A stretch of 64,000 nt of DNA. Origin: Notospermus geniculatus (lineage: Eukaryota; Nemertea; Pilidiophora; Heteronemertea; Lineidae). Position numbers and translations under genes: made by a program. Shown one piece after another: positions 54,092 through 63,457 of the stretch. The notes under the pieces are model-generated. The model worked only from the letters and a program-made list of their open reading frames with translations. It was not told the origin of the DNA and ran no database searches. The stretch's first letter is position 1. Each line of letters starts with the position of its first letter. The stretch is taken from positions 185,675 through 249,674 of the forward strand of contig NMRB01000939.1 of assembly GCA_002633025.1 (NCBI GenBank). The letters run 5' to 3'.

Positions 54092-54745
54092 TTAATAGCA
54101 CTTTCTAACATTATTTTTATGTGGTTTTGACTGTAAATGTTTACTCCAAGTACGATTTTTTATTAATTTTTTACAGTATTCGCAATATCTAGTATTTTCT
54201 TCATAATGAATTGGTTTTCCTTGTTGATCTAGTTCTGGAGTTATATATGGGGTTGGAATTGACACTGTTGGAATGGTTGAAGGTTTTTTTCTAATGTCAA
54301 CAACATGACTATTGCTCAGCGATTTAATTTGCGCGGTGGTTTTATTAAGTTGGGTTTTCTTTTCCTCATAAAATTTAGTCCAGTTTTGTAAATGTTTTTT
54401 AGTTTTATTATGTCTTGCAAGATTTGAAGGTAGGACATCTATGTTACACACTTCACAATGAGTTTTATTTGTTGTGGTGGTTAATCGTGGTCCCCCTGAC
54501 TGAACCGGGGCGGTGTTAATTGCTGGATTTTGAGTATGTTCCACGGGTTGTGGTAAAGGTTGTGGTGCAGATCGAATAGGTATAGGGTGAATTATTGTTG
54601 GTTGTGGAAGGTCAGCAGGGTTAATACCACCAGTAATTATAATTGGCGGGTTATCTGTAATTTCATCATCTAAAAGGTTATGCATTGAGTCATCTGGATT
54701 TAAAAATCTTCCCATTAAAAATTGTTTGTCAGATTTCTTCGCCAT
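54092..54745 (-). CDS. Polinton two-zinc-finger protein (217 aa)
   Basis: Two C2H2-type fingers: CEVCNIDVLPSNLARHNKTKKH (about 97-118; last part quoted: LARHNKTKKH) and CEYCKKLIKNRTWSKHLQSK (about 188-207) followed by PH. A Pro/Gln-rich, poorly conserved region lies N-terminal. Matrin-like C2H2 fingers with long Cys-His spacing bind RNA or DNA. The stop codon is part of the TTAA duplicated by the neighbouring insertion. In the uninterrupted element its end overlapped the start of the polymerase gene. Confidence 0.75.
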   Translation of the reverse strand: MAKKSDKQFLMGRFLNPDDSMHNLLDDEITDNPPIIITGGINPADLPQPTIIHPIPIRSAPQPLPQPVEHTQNPAINTAPVQSGGPRLTTTTNKTHCEVCNIDVLPSNLARHNKTKKHLQNWTKFYEEKKTQLNKTTAQIKSLSNSHVVDIRKKPSTIPTVSIPTPYITPELDQQGKPIHYEENTRYCEYCKKLIKNRTWSKHLQSKPHKNNVRKCY

Positions 54746-54868
54746 CTATTTATAGTTGAAAAAATTTTTTTAATTAAGTTTTTTTTTGTCCGAAACTGGT
54801 ATCCATTCATTAAATTTATCACTGTAACCTTTCCATTTTACTAATCCGTATTTTTGCCTTTAATTGTT

Positions 54869-55837
54869 TTATATCTGATAATTTTTTTCTATTTTGTACT
54901 CTAATTGTTCAGGATTGGGAACATAACTTAATTCTTGCTCGTAAAAATAACCTTCAATTAGTTCACCTTGGTAATCTTCAAGTTGGTAAACAATTGGGTT
55001 AGTGAAAATAATCTGTTTAGGAAGGTAGCCTTTAGCAAAAATTGTTTTATACTTGGAAATTCTTACGCTGTCTCCAATCTTAAATTTAGGGTCACCAAAT
55101 TCTTGCTGTAAAAATGCGCCGTATAAATTAAACCAAACTGTTCCTTCATTTTCCTCTTTCCTTGCTTCTACTGGTTTCATTCCGATTGATGTGTGAAATG
55201 TATTATTATAACCTTTGACTAAATCAGGTAAAATATCTAACCATTTATCTGTTTCCTTTGCTGTAAAATATTTCCACATTCGAGTTTTCAAAGTTCTATT
55301 AAACCTTTCAACTACCGTGGCTTTTTTATCTGAAAATGAGGAGAACCATTCTATATCGTTTTTCTCTAGCAAATCTTTTAAATGTTTGTTGTAAAATTCC
55401 TTTCCATCATCGAACTGAATTTTTTCTGGCTTGGCCTCTTTAAAAATACCTGCAAATAAATCTTTCACTTCCTCTCCTCTTTTGCTCTTTAAAGGTAGCG
55501 CCCAAGCGTATCTGCTGAATAAATCTATTACTGTTAAAATATATTTATAATTTTTGTTATTTTTTTCAAAACTCTGCATATCGACTAAATCAGCTTGCCA
55601 CTGCTGATCTATATATGAAACCATTGTTTTTCTGTAATGGAATTTTTTAAGAATCGGTTTATGAAGTTGAAAAGTTGGTAAATTTTCTAAAAAATTTTTC
55701 AATTCTTTATACCTGATTAATTTTCCATCAGATTTTACTTTTTCCCAAATTTTTGCGATATTTGTATAAGCTACAGGACTTTCCGGGTTGAAATAGAGAT
55801 TTCTGAGGTATTGCTCTTTTTGCAATTCGTTCCGCAT
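54869..55837 (-). CDS. Polinton retroviral-type integrase (322 aa)
   Basis: An rve-family integrase that would cut and join element ends to the host with a 6-bp stagger. Catalytic D-D-E residues lie in WQADLVDM (about residue 82), IQFDDGKEFY (about 140) and VVERFNRTLK (about 172). A C-terminal strand-rich module (FKIGDSVRISKYKTIFAKGY, IVYQLEDYQGELIEGYFYEQEL) resembles the chromodomain-like region of Polinton integrases. A helical N-terminus precedes. The frame is intact. It lies next to the right terminus, its usual place. Upstream is TAAATAATG, not TAAATG. Confidence 0.95.
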   Translation of the reverse strand: MRNELQKEQYLRNLYFNPESPVAYTNIAKIWEKVKSDGKLIRYKELKNFLENLPTFQLHKPILKKFHYRKTMVSYIDQQWQADLVDMQSFEKNNKNYKYILTVIDLFSRYAWALPLKSKRGEEVKDLFAGIFKEAKPEKIQFDDGKEFYNKHLKDLLEKNDIEWFSSFSDKKATVVERFNRTLKTRMWKYFTAKETDKWLDILPDLVKGYNNTFHTSIGMKPVEARKEENEGTVWFNLYGAFLQQEFGDPKFKIGDSVRISKYKTIFAKGYLPKQIIFTNPIVYQLEDYQGELIEGYFYEQELSYVPNPEQLEYKIEKNYQI

Positions 55838-55893
55838 TATTTAAAAATAGGGGTAAATGTGTGAAAATGTGTGAAAAATTTGGAAAATAGCTC

Positions 55894-55979
55894 GAAATAG
55901 GGATATTTTCAGGGTATTTTGGCTAATTTTTGCGTCTAATCTTCGGGATGTATCCGAATCCCCTCAATTCCCTTATACT
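55894..55979 (-). repeat. Polinton right terminal inverted repeat
   Basis: Exact complement of 22209-22294, ending CCCTTATACT before the GTCGTT duplication. Confidence 0.97.
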
Positions 55980-55985
55980 GTCGTT

Positions 55986-56491
55986 ATTTCACCTAGCACC
56001 TTCATACATTGCATAAATGTGTACTGGAGGGGTAACTTCTGTAATACCAAATTTCGGGCCGATCTGACATCCAATATGGCCGCCAGGTGGCGTTACCTGA
56101 AAATCATTGAAGTGTTATAACATAGGAATGACTGGAGATTTTCTTTTGAAATTGTTTGGACATGTTGCTTGTAAATAGACATTGTTTCCTTTCGATATTT
56201 AGTGTCATTCGATTCAAGATTTGGCCAATAGGGGGCTACATGTGAAAACAGAAAAACTGCTATTTTCTCTGAACGAATGGATGGATCGTCACCAAATTTT
56301 TATCATAGGTATATCTAATGACGATACATGACATAATACCCGGGTTTTTGATTTCACCTAGTTTTCAAGGTCACAGAGGTCACAACTCCACTTCGAAAAC
56401 CTGGTTATTCGCCACGCCCCAGCGTGCGCCTTGTTCAGAGTTTGGCTAGACCCGGGTGTCAAAAAACCCGGGGATTTCTATGTAGTGTAAC
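55986..56491. mobile_element. Right part of the 1.5-kb element with 438-bp units
   Basis: Continues the left part (21201-22208) without loss once one GTCGTT is counted. It ends TATGTAGTGTAAC, the complement of the left end. AACTCCACTTCGAAAACCTGG near 56385-56405 mirrors CCAGGTTTTCGAA at 21378 as an inner inverted repeat. Confidence 0.85.
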
Positions 56492-56568
56492 CACGGCTAA
56501 TGTAGCTATACTGGACAAAAGATTGCGATAAAACGATCTGATGGTAGTCCAACGTGTAGGTTCTTCGA

Positions 56569-57582
56569 TCACTGAATCGTGTACCGGTGAACTTCAGTGA
56601 AAAGAGTCTTTACCCCTGACGTCTTCTGCGAGGGCTCTACAAAGTGCAGCAGTGCTCCATCACGAGGATCAAATCGATATTCGCGGCCTTTGGTGGGTTT
56701 GGGGTGGAGAGATGCAAGCTGTTCAAAAAATGTAATAGGCCTATTTCCGTTTGATCCTTTTCTGACGAGTGCTCGCTTAGGAGAACAGATTTCACTGATG
56801 CAAATGGCCCGAACGTGAGGAAAGCAGAAGAGGCAAAACAAACCAGACACGGGATTCATCCAGAGAATAACTTTCGATCCCTTGCCGCATTCCAGCTCGG
56901 CTGGTCTTTCGACAGTGTGTTTCCTGCAGTTGTAGTTATCTTCTTTGCGATGGATTCCAAAACTCCAGCCTCTTTCGTTCGTACTGTAACCGATGAGGCG
57001 GGATAGATCGTTTAAAATGTAGATATGCTCAAACCCTTCGAACGCAAAACTCATCCCGTCCATCAGGAGAACATGGAGTTTTCCTGTTACATCATTTTCC
57101 GATAGTTTGTATATCGTGACATAAAGTGTGTTTCCAATCCAACAGGAAATCCGCGCGGTGTGGTTGAAAATCCATAGGTCTCTACGTATACGTAACGTCG
57201 TGCCTTGTTACAACGGTCTGGTGTAGGGATGATTACTTCGCCAGAAAACACACCCTTCATTAACTCAAGCAGACCGCCGACGATGTGACCATTGATTTTT
57301 TTTCTCAAAAACTAGGTACCTCTTATAAATTAATCTGAATAATTTTGTGAACTGATGTATAAAGAATGTCCTTGTAAACACTATTTTGTATCGAATGCCA
57401 TCCAAGCAATATAAAATTAACCGAGAGTACTGGCTTGATTCCGGTGGTTTTATCACTACAAATGTCGCTATTTTCCAATCGAAGAACCAGACGTTTTGAG
57501 CTTCTGCAGCAAAAGGAGGAACGAAAGGTGAACGTCCCGCCAGTTTGAATCGAATATATCCTGACACCTACCGAGAAATGTT
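56569..57582 (-). pseudogene. Propeller-like exon of host gene 2, frameshifted
   Basis: Three overlapping frames make one degraded coding region. It opens after an acceptor-like CTCGGTAG near 57570 (YIRFKLAGRSPFVPPF, NVWFFDWKIATFVVIK), continues with RISCWIGNTLYVTIYKLSEN and ends with LLMDGMSFAFEGFEHIYIL, KVILWMNPVSGLFCLFC and RFDPRDGALLHFVEPSQK, stopping at 56569. Block order matches the plus-strand exon at 11469-13025, including the final RDGxLL and QK. At least two frame changes (near 57300 and 57200) make it a likely pseudogene. A PAN-type exon lies upstream on the same strand (59134-59356), as in host gene 1. Family unknown. Confidence 0.5.
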
Positions 57583-57780
57583 GAAATTAAATTATACGTA
57601 ATCATCTCAAAAATGAAATGCGCAAGTTTTCACTTAGACTGGTCCCCGTCTTCTGGGCAGCTTGCATTCGAAGACCGGTGAAAGCAGATCGTCCACCGCG
57701 GATTCCCGACGGAGTGACGTCATTCTACAGCTCCAAGAGCAATAGACCGACGCCGAGCTAAATATAGACCAGCGGGCGCC

Positions 57781-57899
57781 ATGATGGTTTTATGCATTTG
57801 CTTGCGTCTGTCATTTTTAGTATTTTTAATCAGGACAGTGTTCGGTCTAGTTTTCACCTACAGTTACCAGAATTTTATGTTCTGCAACAAGATTCGTGA
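57781..57899 (+). CDS. Possible signal-peptide first exon
   Basis: MMVLCICLRLSFLVFLIRTV followed by FGLVFTYSYQNFMFCNKI, then a good donor (ATTC|GTGAGT). A hydrophobic leader before a donor fits the first exon of a secreted or membrane protein. No downstream partner on the plus strand was found. AAATATA 30 bases upstream of GACC could be a weak TATA element. Confidence 0.3.
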
Positions 57900-58069
57900 G
57901 TACTTGAATTTTCGCTTGTCGCTCGTAATTTCGCATGGGTCAAGACGTGAGTATAAAAATCATCTCTCATTTTGACTGTGAAGTGTGGTCGCTGATTGGC
58001 TGACCAACTCATCGGATGTTAGCTCTATACACATGTTCAAAGATCTATATACATACTCTACAGGGTGCG

Positions 58070-58270
58070 CCAAAAAAAGCGCAACATGGGGAGCCCAATT
58101 TTGGTGTGGAGATTAACATACCGAACATAAAATCGACCAATCATGGATAAGGACTTTTGGACGGAAGTGAGTGTTCCCGATCATTTCCGTCCACAATTCC
58201 ATCGCCTCCGTCCTAAAATACGTCTCACTTCCGTCCAAAAGTCCTTATCCGTGATTGGACGATTTTATGT
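58070..58270. mobile_element. CAGGGTGCGCC element with long inner palindrome
   Basis: Starts CAGGGTGCGCCAAAAAAAGC. Inside, 35-base arms (58138-58172 and 58224-58258) pair around ATAAGGACTTTTGGACGGAA. It is followed by degenerate TTTATGTGGACATTAAAT repeats to 58430. Confidence 0.6.
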
Positions 58271-58529
58271 GGACATAAATTAATGATTTAATATGGATAT
58301 AAAACAGGAATTTATGTGGACATTAAATAAGGAGTGCGATTTTATATCCACATCAAAAACTCAGCTGCAATTGGTTGCTTTAGTGTGGACATAAATCCGA
58401 GATTTAATGTGGACATTAAATATGAATTGTGTCCACTCCGGCCTGCGATACACGTGTCCGGGCGATTGAGATATCATGAGATTTTGACACATCAAAGTCG
58501 ATAATTCTGGAACATCTCTGCCTGCTGTA

Positions 58530-59099
58530 AGCCTGGCGCACATCGACCTTGCGACAGGATGCAACTACCTGCAATGGCGTTGCCGGCAATGGTTGCGACT
58601 GGCTGCAAACAGCTGCAACTGATCAGTTGCACAAACAGGTCGATCTGAGTGGCCCGGCAACGCTATTGCAGACCGTTGCAGGTTGTTGCAATCAGTTGCA
58701 CATGTTCTACTCGTTGCCGACCATTGCATCTAGTTGCATTCAGTCGCAGTCGATGTGCGCGCTCTGGCAATGAATTTCCTCGTTTGTGGTGCACATTAGA
58801 CTGGTTTGTAGTCCCAACTGGCTCCGATGTTGGGACCGGGAACCAGTCTAGGTGCACAGCCATTTTGAATGTTTATCACGTGACTCCCGAGTACGAGTTG
58901 TCCGTTCGGAAGACATCGACAATTTCCGTGTAGCATTCAGTTCAGTTGCATGTGTCGATGTGCGCGCTCCGGATTGAGACTAGTTTGTGCCACTTGTTGC
59001 CGCAATGACCAGTCGCAATCGATGTGCGCGGTTCGCTCAGATCGACAGCGACTGTTGCAGGTAGTTGCATCCAGTCGCAAGGTCGATCTGCGCCAGGCT
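58530..59099. mobile_element. 570-bp TA-flanked TGCAAC-rich element
   Basis: AGCCTGGCGCACATCGACC is mirrored by GGTCGATCTGCGCCAGGCT, with TA at 58528-58529 and 59100-59101. TTGCAGGTAGTTGCATCC and its complement pair next. The interior is dense in TGCAAC/GTTGCA. A smaller hairpin (AGACTGGTT / AACCAGTCT, 58799-58850) is nested. Confidence 0.75.
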
Positions 59100-59133
59100 T
59101 AGGCCTCAATAAAATTTCGTGTCAATATCTTAC

Positions 59134-59356
59134 CTTTATCTGAAACATCATGGCCCCATGGTACTGGAATGCCTCTTCCTTTTCCATGCAGGAACCCTTC
59201 CTCTTACTTGTCTGACAGATGTAATGTGTTTCTTCCGGCAGGACGTCGAACGTCGAACATTTTAGTTGGAGACACATGACAGAACACGTCAGCAGTGAAA
59301 GCACTTGTTGATGGCCCAAATCGGGTTTTAAAATACGCCATTCTTGTCCAAGTCTA
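59134..59356 (-). CDS. PAN/Apple-type domain exon (host gene 2)
   Basis: Bounded by an acceptor (AAAATTTCAG) and a donor (AAG|GTAAGA). The frame reads LGQEWRILKPDLGHQQ, then LLTCSVMCLQLKCSTFDV, HYICQTSK and QYHGAMMFQIK. The Cys-x3-Cys-x4-Cys spacing and the closing segment resemble PAN/Apple modules and the exon at 9971-10175. Upstream of the broken propeller-like exon on the same strand, in the same order as host gene 1. Domain call by pattern only. Confidence 0.5.
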
Positions 59357-60394
59357 CTGAAATTTTCATTGTGGCAACACCCAGCCATTATCATTGTTGA
59401 TAATAAATGTGACAGGCCTGGCGGCGGCAGGTAATCTGGAGGTTGAGATCAGCGACTTATCACGGGTCTATACGGATCGAAATGTACGCAAAATTTGTCG
59501 TCGTTGTACAGAATTCTATCCGAATACGTCGCATAAGGATCTCAAAACCCTAATAATAACGGGTTTCTAAGGTGACCAGACTCGAACCAAAAGGCAGCGT
59601 TGTCAATTCCAGAGTATTATATCTGTCTTTTGTGAAGTCTGCATGATTCTGTTGTCATGTCAAGCGGGTGATCCACTCTTGCGATTTTGGCTTGAGACGG
59701 GGTTGCGATCCCTTCGATCACCTTATAACACGTTATTATTTCGATCGGGAATTATCCCCGACTGGGAATAGAAAAAACAAACAAATTTTCACAAAAAGGT
59801 CGACCCGAGATGGTTCTATTGTACACATAATCACTAAAGACAATGCCGGGCTTTCACTATTTAAAGGATTTTCCCCCTTTACTGCACGCCCGGGTAATCT
59901 AATTATTGGCGTGTTGTTAAAACAACACTGCCCGCTCAACTTCAATAGCCACATCCCTTCTGTTGTATTCGACCTGACAATGATTGTGGAGGTGTAATAC
60001 TGTCAAAACACTGCTCGGCCTATACGCCTGAAGGATTATCTTCAATTGAATCGGGCAGGCTGCCGTGTTCCATGGAACACGGCCGCCCGGTCTTCCTTCA
60101 GACGTATTTTTGCGCTTTAATGCAGCGGGCGGTTCTCTGTTGGTAGAGCCACTGACGGTTGTGGATGAGCAGTTTGAGTTCTGTGGTAGACCGAACAAGC
60201 CCACTGGATGGAACACACCCATCCAATTCCAAGTTGTTACAGTTTGGTCCAAAAAGGGCCATTCCGAATTCACGTCCAACTATAAAACAACTAAATGAGT
60301 TTGCGACTGTTTTTGTTCTGATCTGTTCAACGCGCTGGATGATAACCTTATGACTGAACTTTGCCCCCATTCGAAATGTACGGCTGGGGCCAGT
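59357..60394. other. Unassigned stretch with a partial foldback arm
   Basis: GGGTGATCCACTCTTGCGAT and CTTGAGACGGGGTTGCGAT at 59664-59710 match the left arm of the TTAA-flanked element at 10373. Open frames at 59668-59997 and 60065-60298 are coding-like in places (FEFCGRPNKPTGWNTPIQFQ) but unrecognised. Confidence 0.35.
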
Positions 60395-60996
60395 TTTTAG
60401 CTCACCCGTGAGCTTTAGTCGTCGGTCAGCGTCCGTCGTCGTCGTCGTCCGTTAGCAGGGTACGTTTCGTAACCGCTGGAGCTATTGATCTGAAACTTGG
60501 TACATATGACCTATGACACCAAGTTTCGGTCCGATTCGATTCTTGGCTTGGCCTCCAGGTGGCCAAAACCAAAAACACAAAAAGTGCAATAACTCCTGAA
60601 CTAATGACTGGATCTTCTCCAAATTTTTATCATAGGTATATCTAATTAGGATACATAACATATGTAACGGGTTTTTGATTTGACCTACTTTTCAAGGTCA
60701 CAGAGGTCAAAGTTCGACAAAAGTAACGAACCTGCCACAGTTCTTACGTATTTCACCGAGAGTCTTCATATCTTGCATAAACGTGTATTGGAGGGGTACC
60801 TTCAAAAATACCGAGTTTCGGCCCGATCGGGCATCCAATATGGCCGCCAGGTGGCGTAACCTGAAAATCATCCAAGTGCTATAACTCAGGAACGGCTTGA
60901 CCCAGAGAGCTCAAACTTGATATTTACCTCCCTCTAGATGACCTTTACAAGCACGTCAAATTTCGGCCTGATTAAACTTCCAATATGGCCGTCAGG
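60395..60996 (+). repeat. TAGCTCAC...CGTCGTCG repeat, left portion
   Basis: Starts TTTTAGCTCACCCGTGAGC followed by GTCGTCGTCG, then copies of the 438-bp unit family (ATGGCCGCCAGGTGGCGTAA, TTTTCAAGGTCACAGAGGTC). It stops at an undetermined base (60997). A mirrored GAGGTGAGCTAAAA end lies at 62796-62808. Confidence 0.7.
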
Positions 60997-61239
60997 NTGC
61001 AAACGACTAGTCGCAATTGGGGCGAAGGCCTCAATCAGGAAACTGCGGTACAAACAACCACAGGTTCAATATCACGGCTAAAATAGGGGCGACTACCGAT
61101 GCGACTACTGCGTCGCCTGCAATAATTACCTTTGAGGTTGACCAGTGATGTTATCCACGACATCACTGATCTTCCAAATAAGCATTTGTCGCAAACGAGT
61201 CAACAAAAACTAAAAAAACTAAAAATATGTTCAGTCACC

Positions 61240-62556
61240 TCTGTGGTCGCAAGGACGGTCGCCTAGAAAATCGCTCGAAAAATCGCCAGTCTGCGGTGCC
61301 CTTTACGGATCATGGGCTACAGCCAGACTGGGCCAAGGTCAAGGCCATAGTCGATATGCCCGAACCAGAGGATACTAATGATCTTTTGCGATTCTTGGGA
61401 ATGGTTAAATACCTTGTGAAATTCATCCCCAACCTGAGCGAAAAGTCCGCACCACTGAATGATCTTCTTCATAAGATCGTGCATGGACTTGGGACACTCC
61501 ACAGCAGAATGCATTCAAGGATGTGAAAGACTCTATCGCAAGTGCTGCTACTCTGGCCTATTACGATGTCAACAAGGACGTTGTGCTAACTTGTGACGCA
61601 TCCAAGGCTGGACTTGGAGCTGCATGTCTCCAGGATGATCGCCCAATAGGATATGCTTCACGCGCTCTGAGTGAATCAGACTCAGAGCAACGGTACACTG
61701 AAAGAAATTTCCTCGTCAGGATGAGTACTTTAGGGTACTAACAGGTCCGTCTCCCAGACGAGTAGAAAGGTACTCATAATGATATTCTATTTCTTCTCAT
61801 ACTGAGTAGATAAATACTCATAATGAGTTGGTAATTATTCTCGTATGGCTTCTCATATCAATTACCAAATAGTACTCATTCTGAGTACTTGGGTACTCAA
61901 GGTGAGTAACAGAGGATGCTCACCTGAGTACCATTGGGATACTAATTTTGAGAATAATGAGTACATAGAGTACTCTTAATGAGATGAATATAGTATGAGT
62001 ACCCCAAAGGTACTCAATCTGAGAAGGGATTATTTTTCAGTGTATGCACAGATCGAAAAAGAGCTCTTGGCAGTGATATTTGCCTGTGAAAAGTTTTACA
62101 GCTATGTTTATGGGAAAGAAGTTCTGGTGGAAACCGGCCACCAACCTCTAGTGTCAATCCTGAAGAAGCCGCTAGCCAGTGCACCGGCTAGGCTTCAGCG
62201 ACTGCTGCTTAGGCTGCAGAGGTTCAAAATCAGGCTAGTTTACAAAAAGGGCAAAGAGCTTTTCCTGGCAGATACCCTGTCTCGCGCATATCTCCCAACT
62301 CAGGACACACCCGGTAGTGTTTGGGACAATTGGGAAGTGCTAAGTGTCCTACCAATTTCAGACAATAAACTAGATGAAGTTAGATGTGCCACCTCCACTG
62401 ACCCAACTTTGGTCAAACTTGTGCACTGCATTAACTCAGGTTGGCCTACACACGAGAAGCTGATCGATCCTGACGTCAGGCCATATTTCCACTTCAGGGA
62501 TGAGTTGCTGGCTGACGATGGTGTTGTTTTCAAAGGGCAAAAAATNGAGATACGGC
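61240..62556 (+). pseudogene. Ty3/Gypsy pol fragment (RT end, RNase H, start of integrase)
   Basis: Reads GLQPDWAKVKAIVDMPEPED and RFLGMVKYLVKFIPNLSEKS (C-terminal reverse transcriptase), then VVLTCDASKAGLGAACLQ, PIGYASRALS, IEKELLAVIFACEKF and FKIRLVYKKGKELFLADTLS (RNase H). One frameshift lies near 61482-61495. A 347-bp element interrupts the gene at 61696. It ends at an undetermined base (62545), where an unrelated repeat begins. No LTR is visible. Retrotransposon remnant, inactive. Confidence 0.88.
61696..62042. mobile_element. 347-bp TA-flanked element inside Gypsy pol
   Basis: CACTGAAAGAAATTTCC is mirrored by GGATTATTTTTCAGTG, with TA at 61694-61695 and 62043-62044. Excision with one TA restores the RNase H frame exactly. 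The interior is dense in GAGTAC and TACTCA motifs, recalling the TAATACTC-rich element at 34565. Confidence 0.88.
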
Positions 62557-62809
62557 CCAAAGAAGGTTTTCACAAAGCGCCCCCTACAGGCCAGAGTGTA
62601 TAAGCAGCAGCGCTAAGTTTCGGTCCAGAGATAGTTTTTACCATAGGCTACCTGTACACCAAATTTCAAGTTTCTAACCCAAGCGGTTTAGAAACGTGCC
62701 ACCCATGTTAACGACGACGGACGACGACGACGACGGACGACGACGGACGACGACGGACGACACACCATGAGAGAAGCTCACCTCACAGAGGTGAGCTAAA
62801 AAGGGATCA
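62557..62809 (-). repeat. TAGCTCAC...CGTCGTCG repeat, right portion
   Basis: GACGACGACGGACGACGACGG simple repeats (62712-62760, partly quoted) end at GCTCACCTCACAGAGGTGAGCTAAAA, mirroring the start at 60395. It replaces most of the Gypsy integrase. Confidence 0.7.
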
Positions 62810-62810
62810 A

Positions 62811-63457
62811 ACAGATTTATACCTGAATTTATTGCATTGGAGAAACTCTCCCAGGGACCCAACATTAGGCTCACCAGCACAGAGAAATCTGAGTAGAATG
62901 ACTAGGACCGACTTGCCTACAGCCAAATGCTTGCTCACTCCAGAAGTGATCTCTCCTGTAATAATCAGTCAACGTCTCCTCGAGTTGAGGAATACCCAAA
63001 AAAAGCATGTTGATCAGAGCTCCAAGTCTCTAGAACCACTTGCCCAAGGAGATAAGGTCAGAATGCAGACAGACAAGGGTTACTACACGCCAGGTGTGGT
63101 TGCAGACCAGCCAAGGTCATACTTCATCATTGAGACCCCTCAAAATAGAGTGTATCAGAGGAATCGGCGACACCTATTGAAAATACCTGGTTCTCCAGGA
63201 GTAGGCCTACATGAGTCTAGCAAGGGCTCAATTCAGGAAGAGGGGAAAGATGAAGCACCAGATTTTGAGTCTTGTACGGGTGTTTCTCAGGAAAATTCTC
63301 AGGAAAACTCTGCAGACACTTCTGTAAGGTCTAATATGACAGTTCCACTCCAGCTAGTGCCAATATTGCTAGTATTCCAATACCTACTACTGTGACAAGA
63401 AGTGGCAGAAATGTTGTGCCACCAGCAAGGCTCAATGACTATGTTGTTTCTAAGTAG
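62811..63457 (+). pseudogene. Ty3/Gypsy integrase C-terminal fragment
   Basis: The frame reads LLHWRNSPRDPTLGSPAQRN, LRNTQKKHVDQSSKSLEPL, GDKVRMQTDKGYYTPGVV and VYQRNRRHLLK, the familiar C-terminal part of Gypsy integrases. After a frameshift near 63345 it ends TVTRSGRNVVPPARLNDYVV and a TAG at 63455-63457. The integrase catalytic core is missing between this and the upstream fragment. Confidence 0.85.

Larger units (their letters stand above)
22209..55979. mobile_element. Polinton/Maverick (adintovirus-like) element with nested insertions
   Basis: The ends are identical inverted repeats for 86 bases, starting AGTATAAGGGAATTGAGGGG and finishing with the complement. GTCGTT is duplicated at 22203-22208 and 55980-55985. 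A 6-bp duplication, 5'-AG ends, protein-primed family B polymerase, retroviral-type integrase, packaging ATPase and double-jelly-roll capsid protein together define Polintons. Without its four insertions the element would be about 17.5 kb, within the usual 15-20 kb. Rightward genes occupy the left half and leftward genes the right half, meeting near 33.48 kb. Frameshifts, in-frame stops and insertions show that this copy is defective. Confidence 0.97.
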
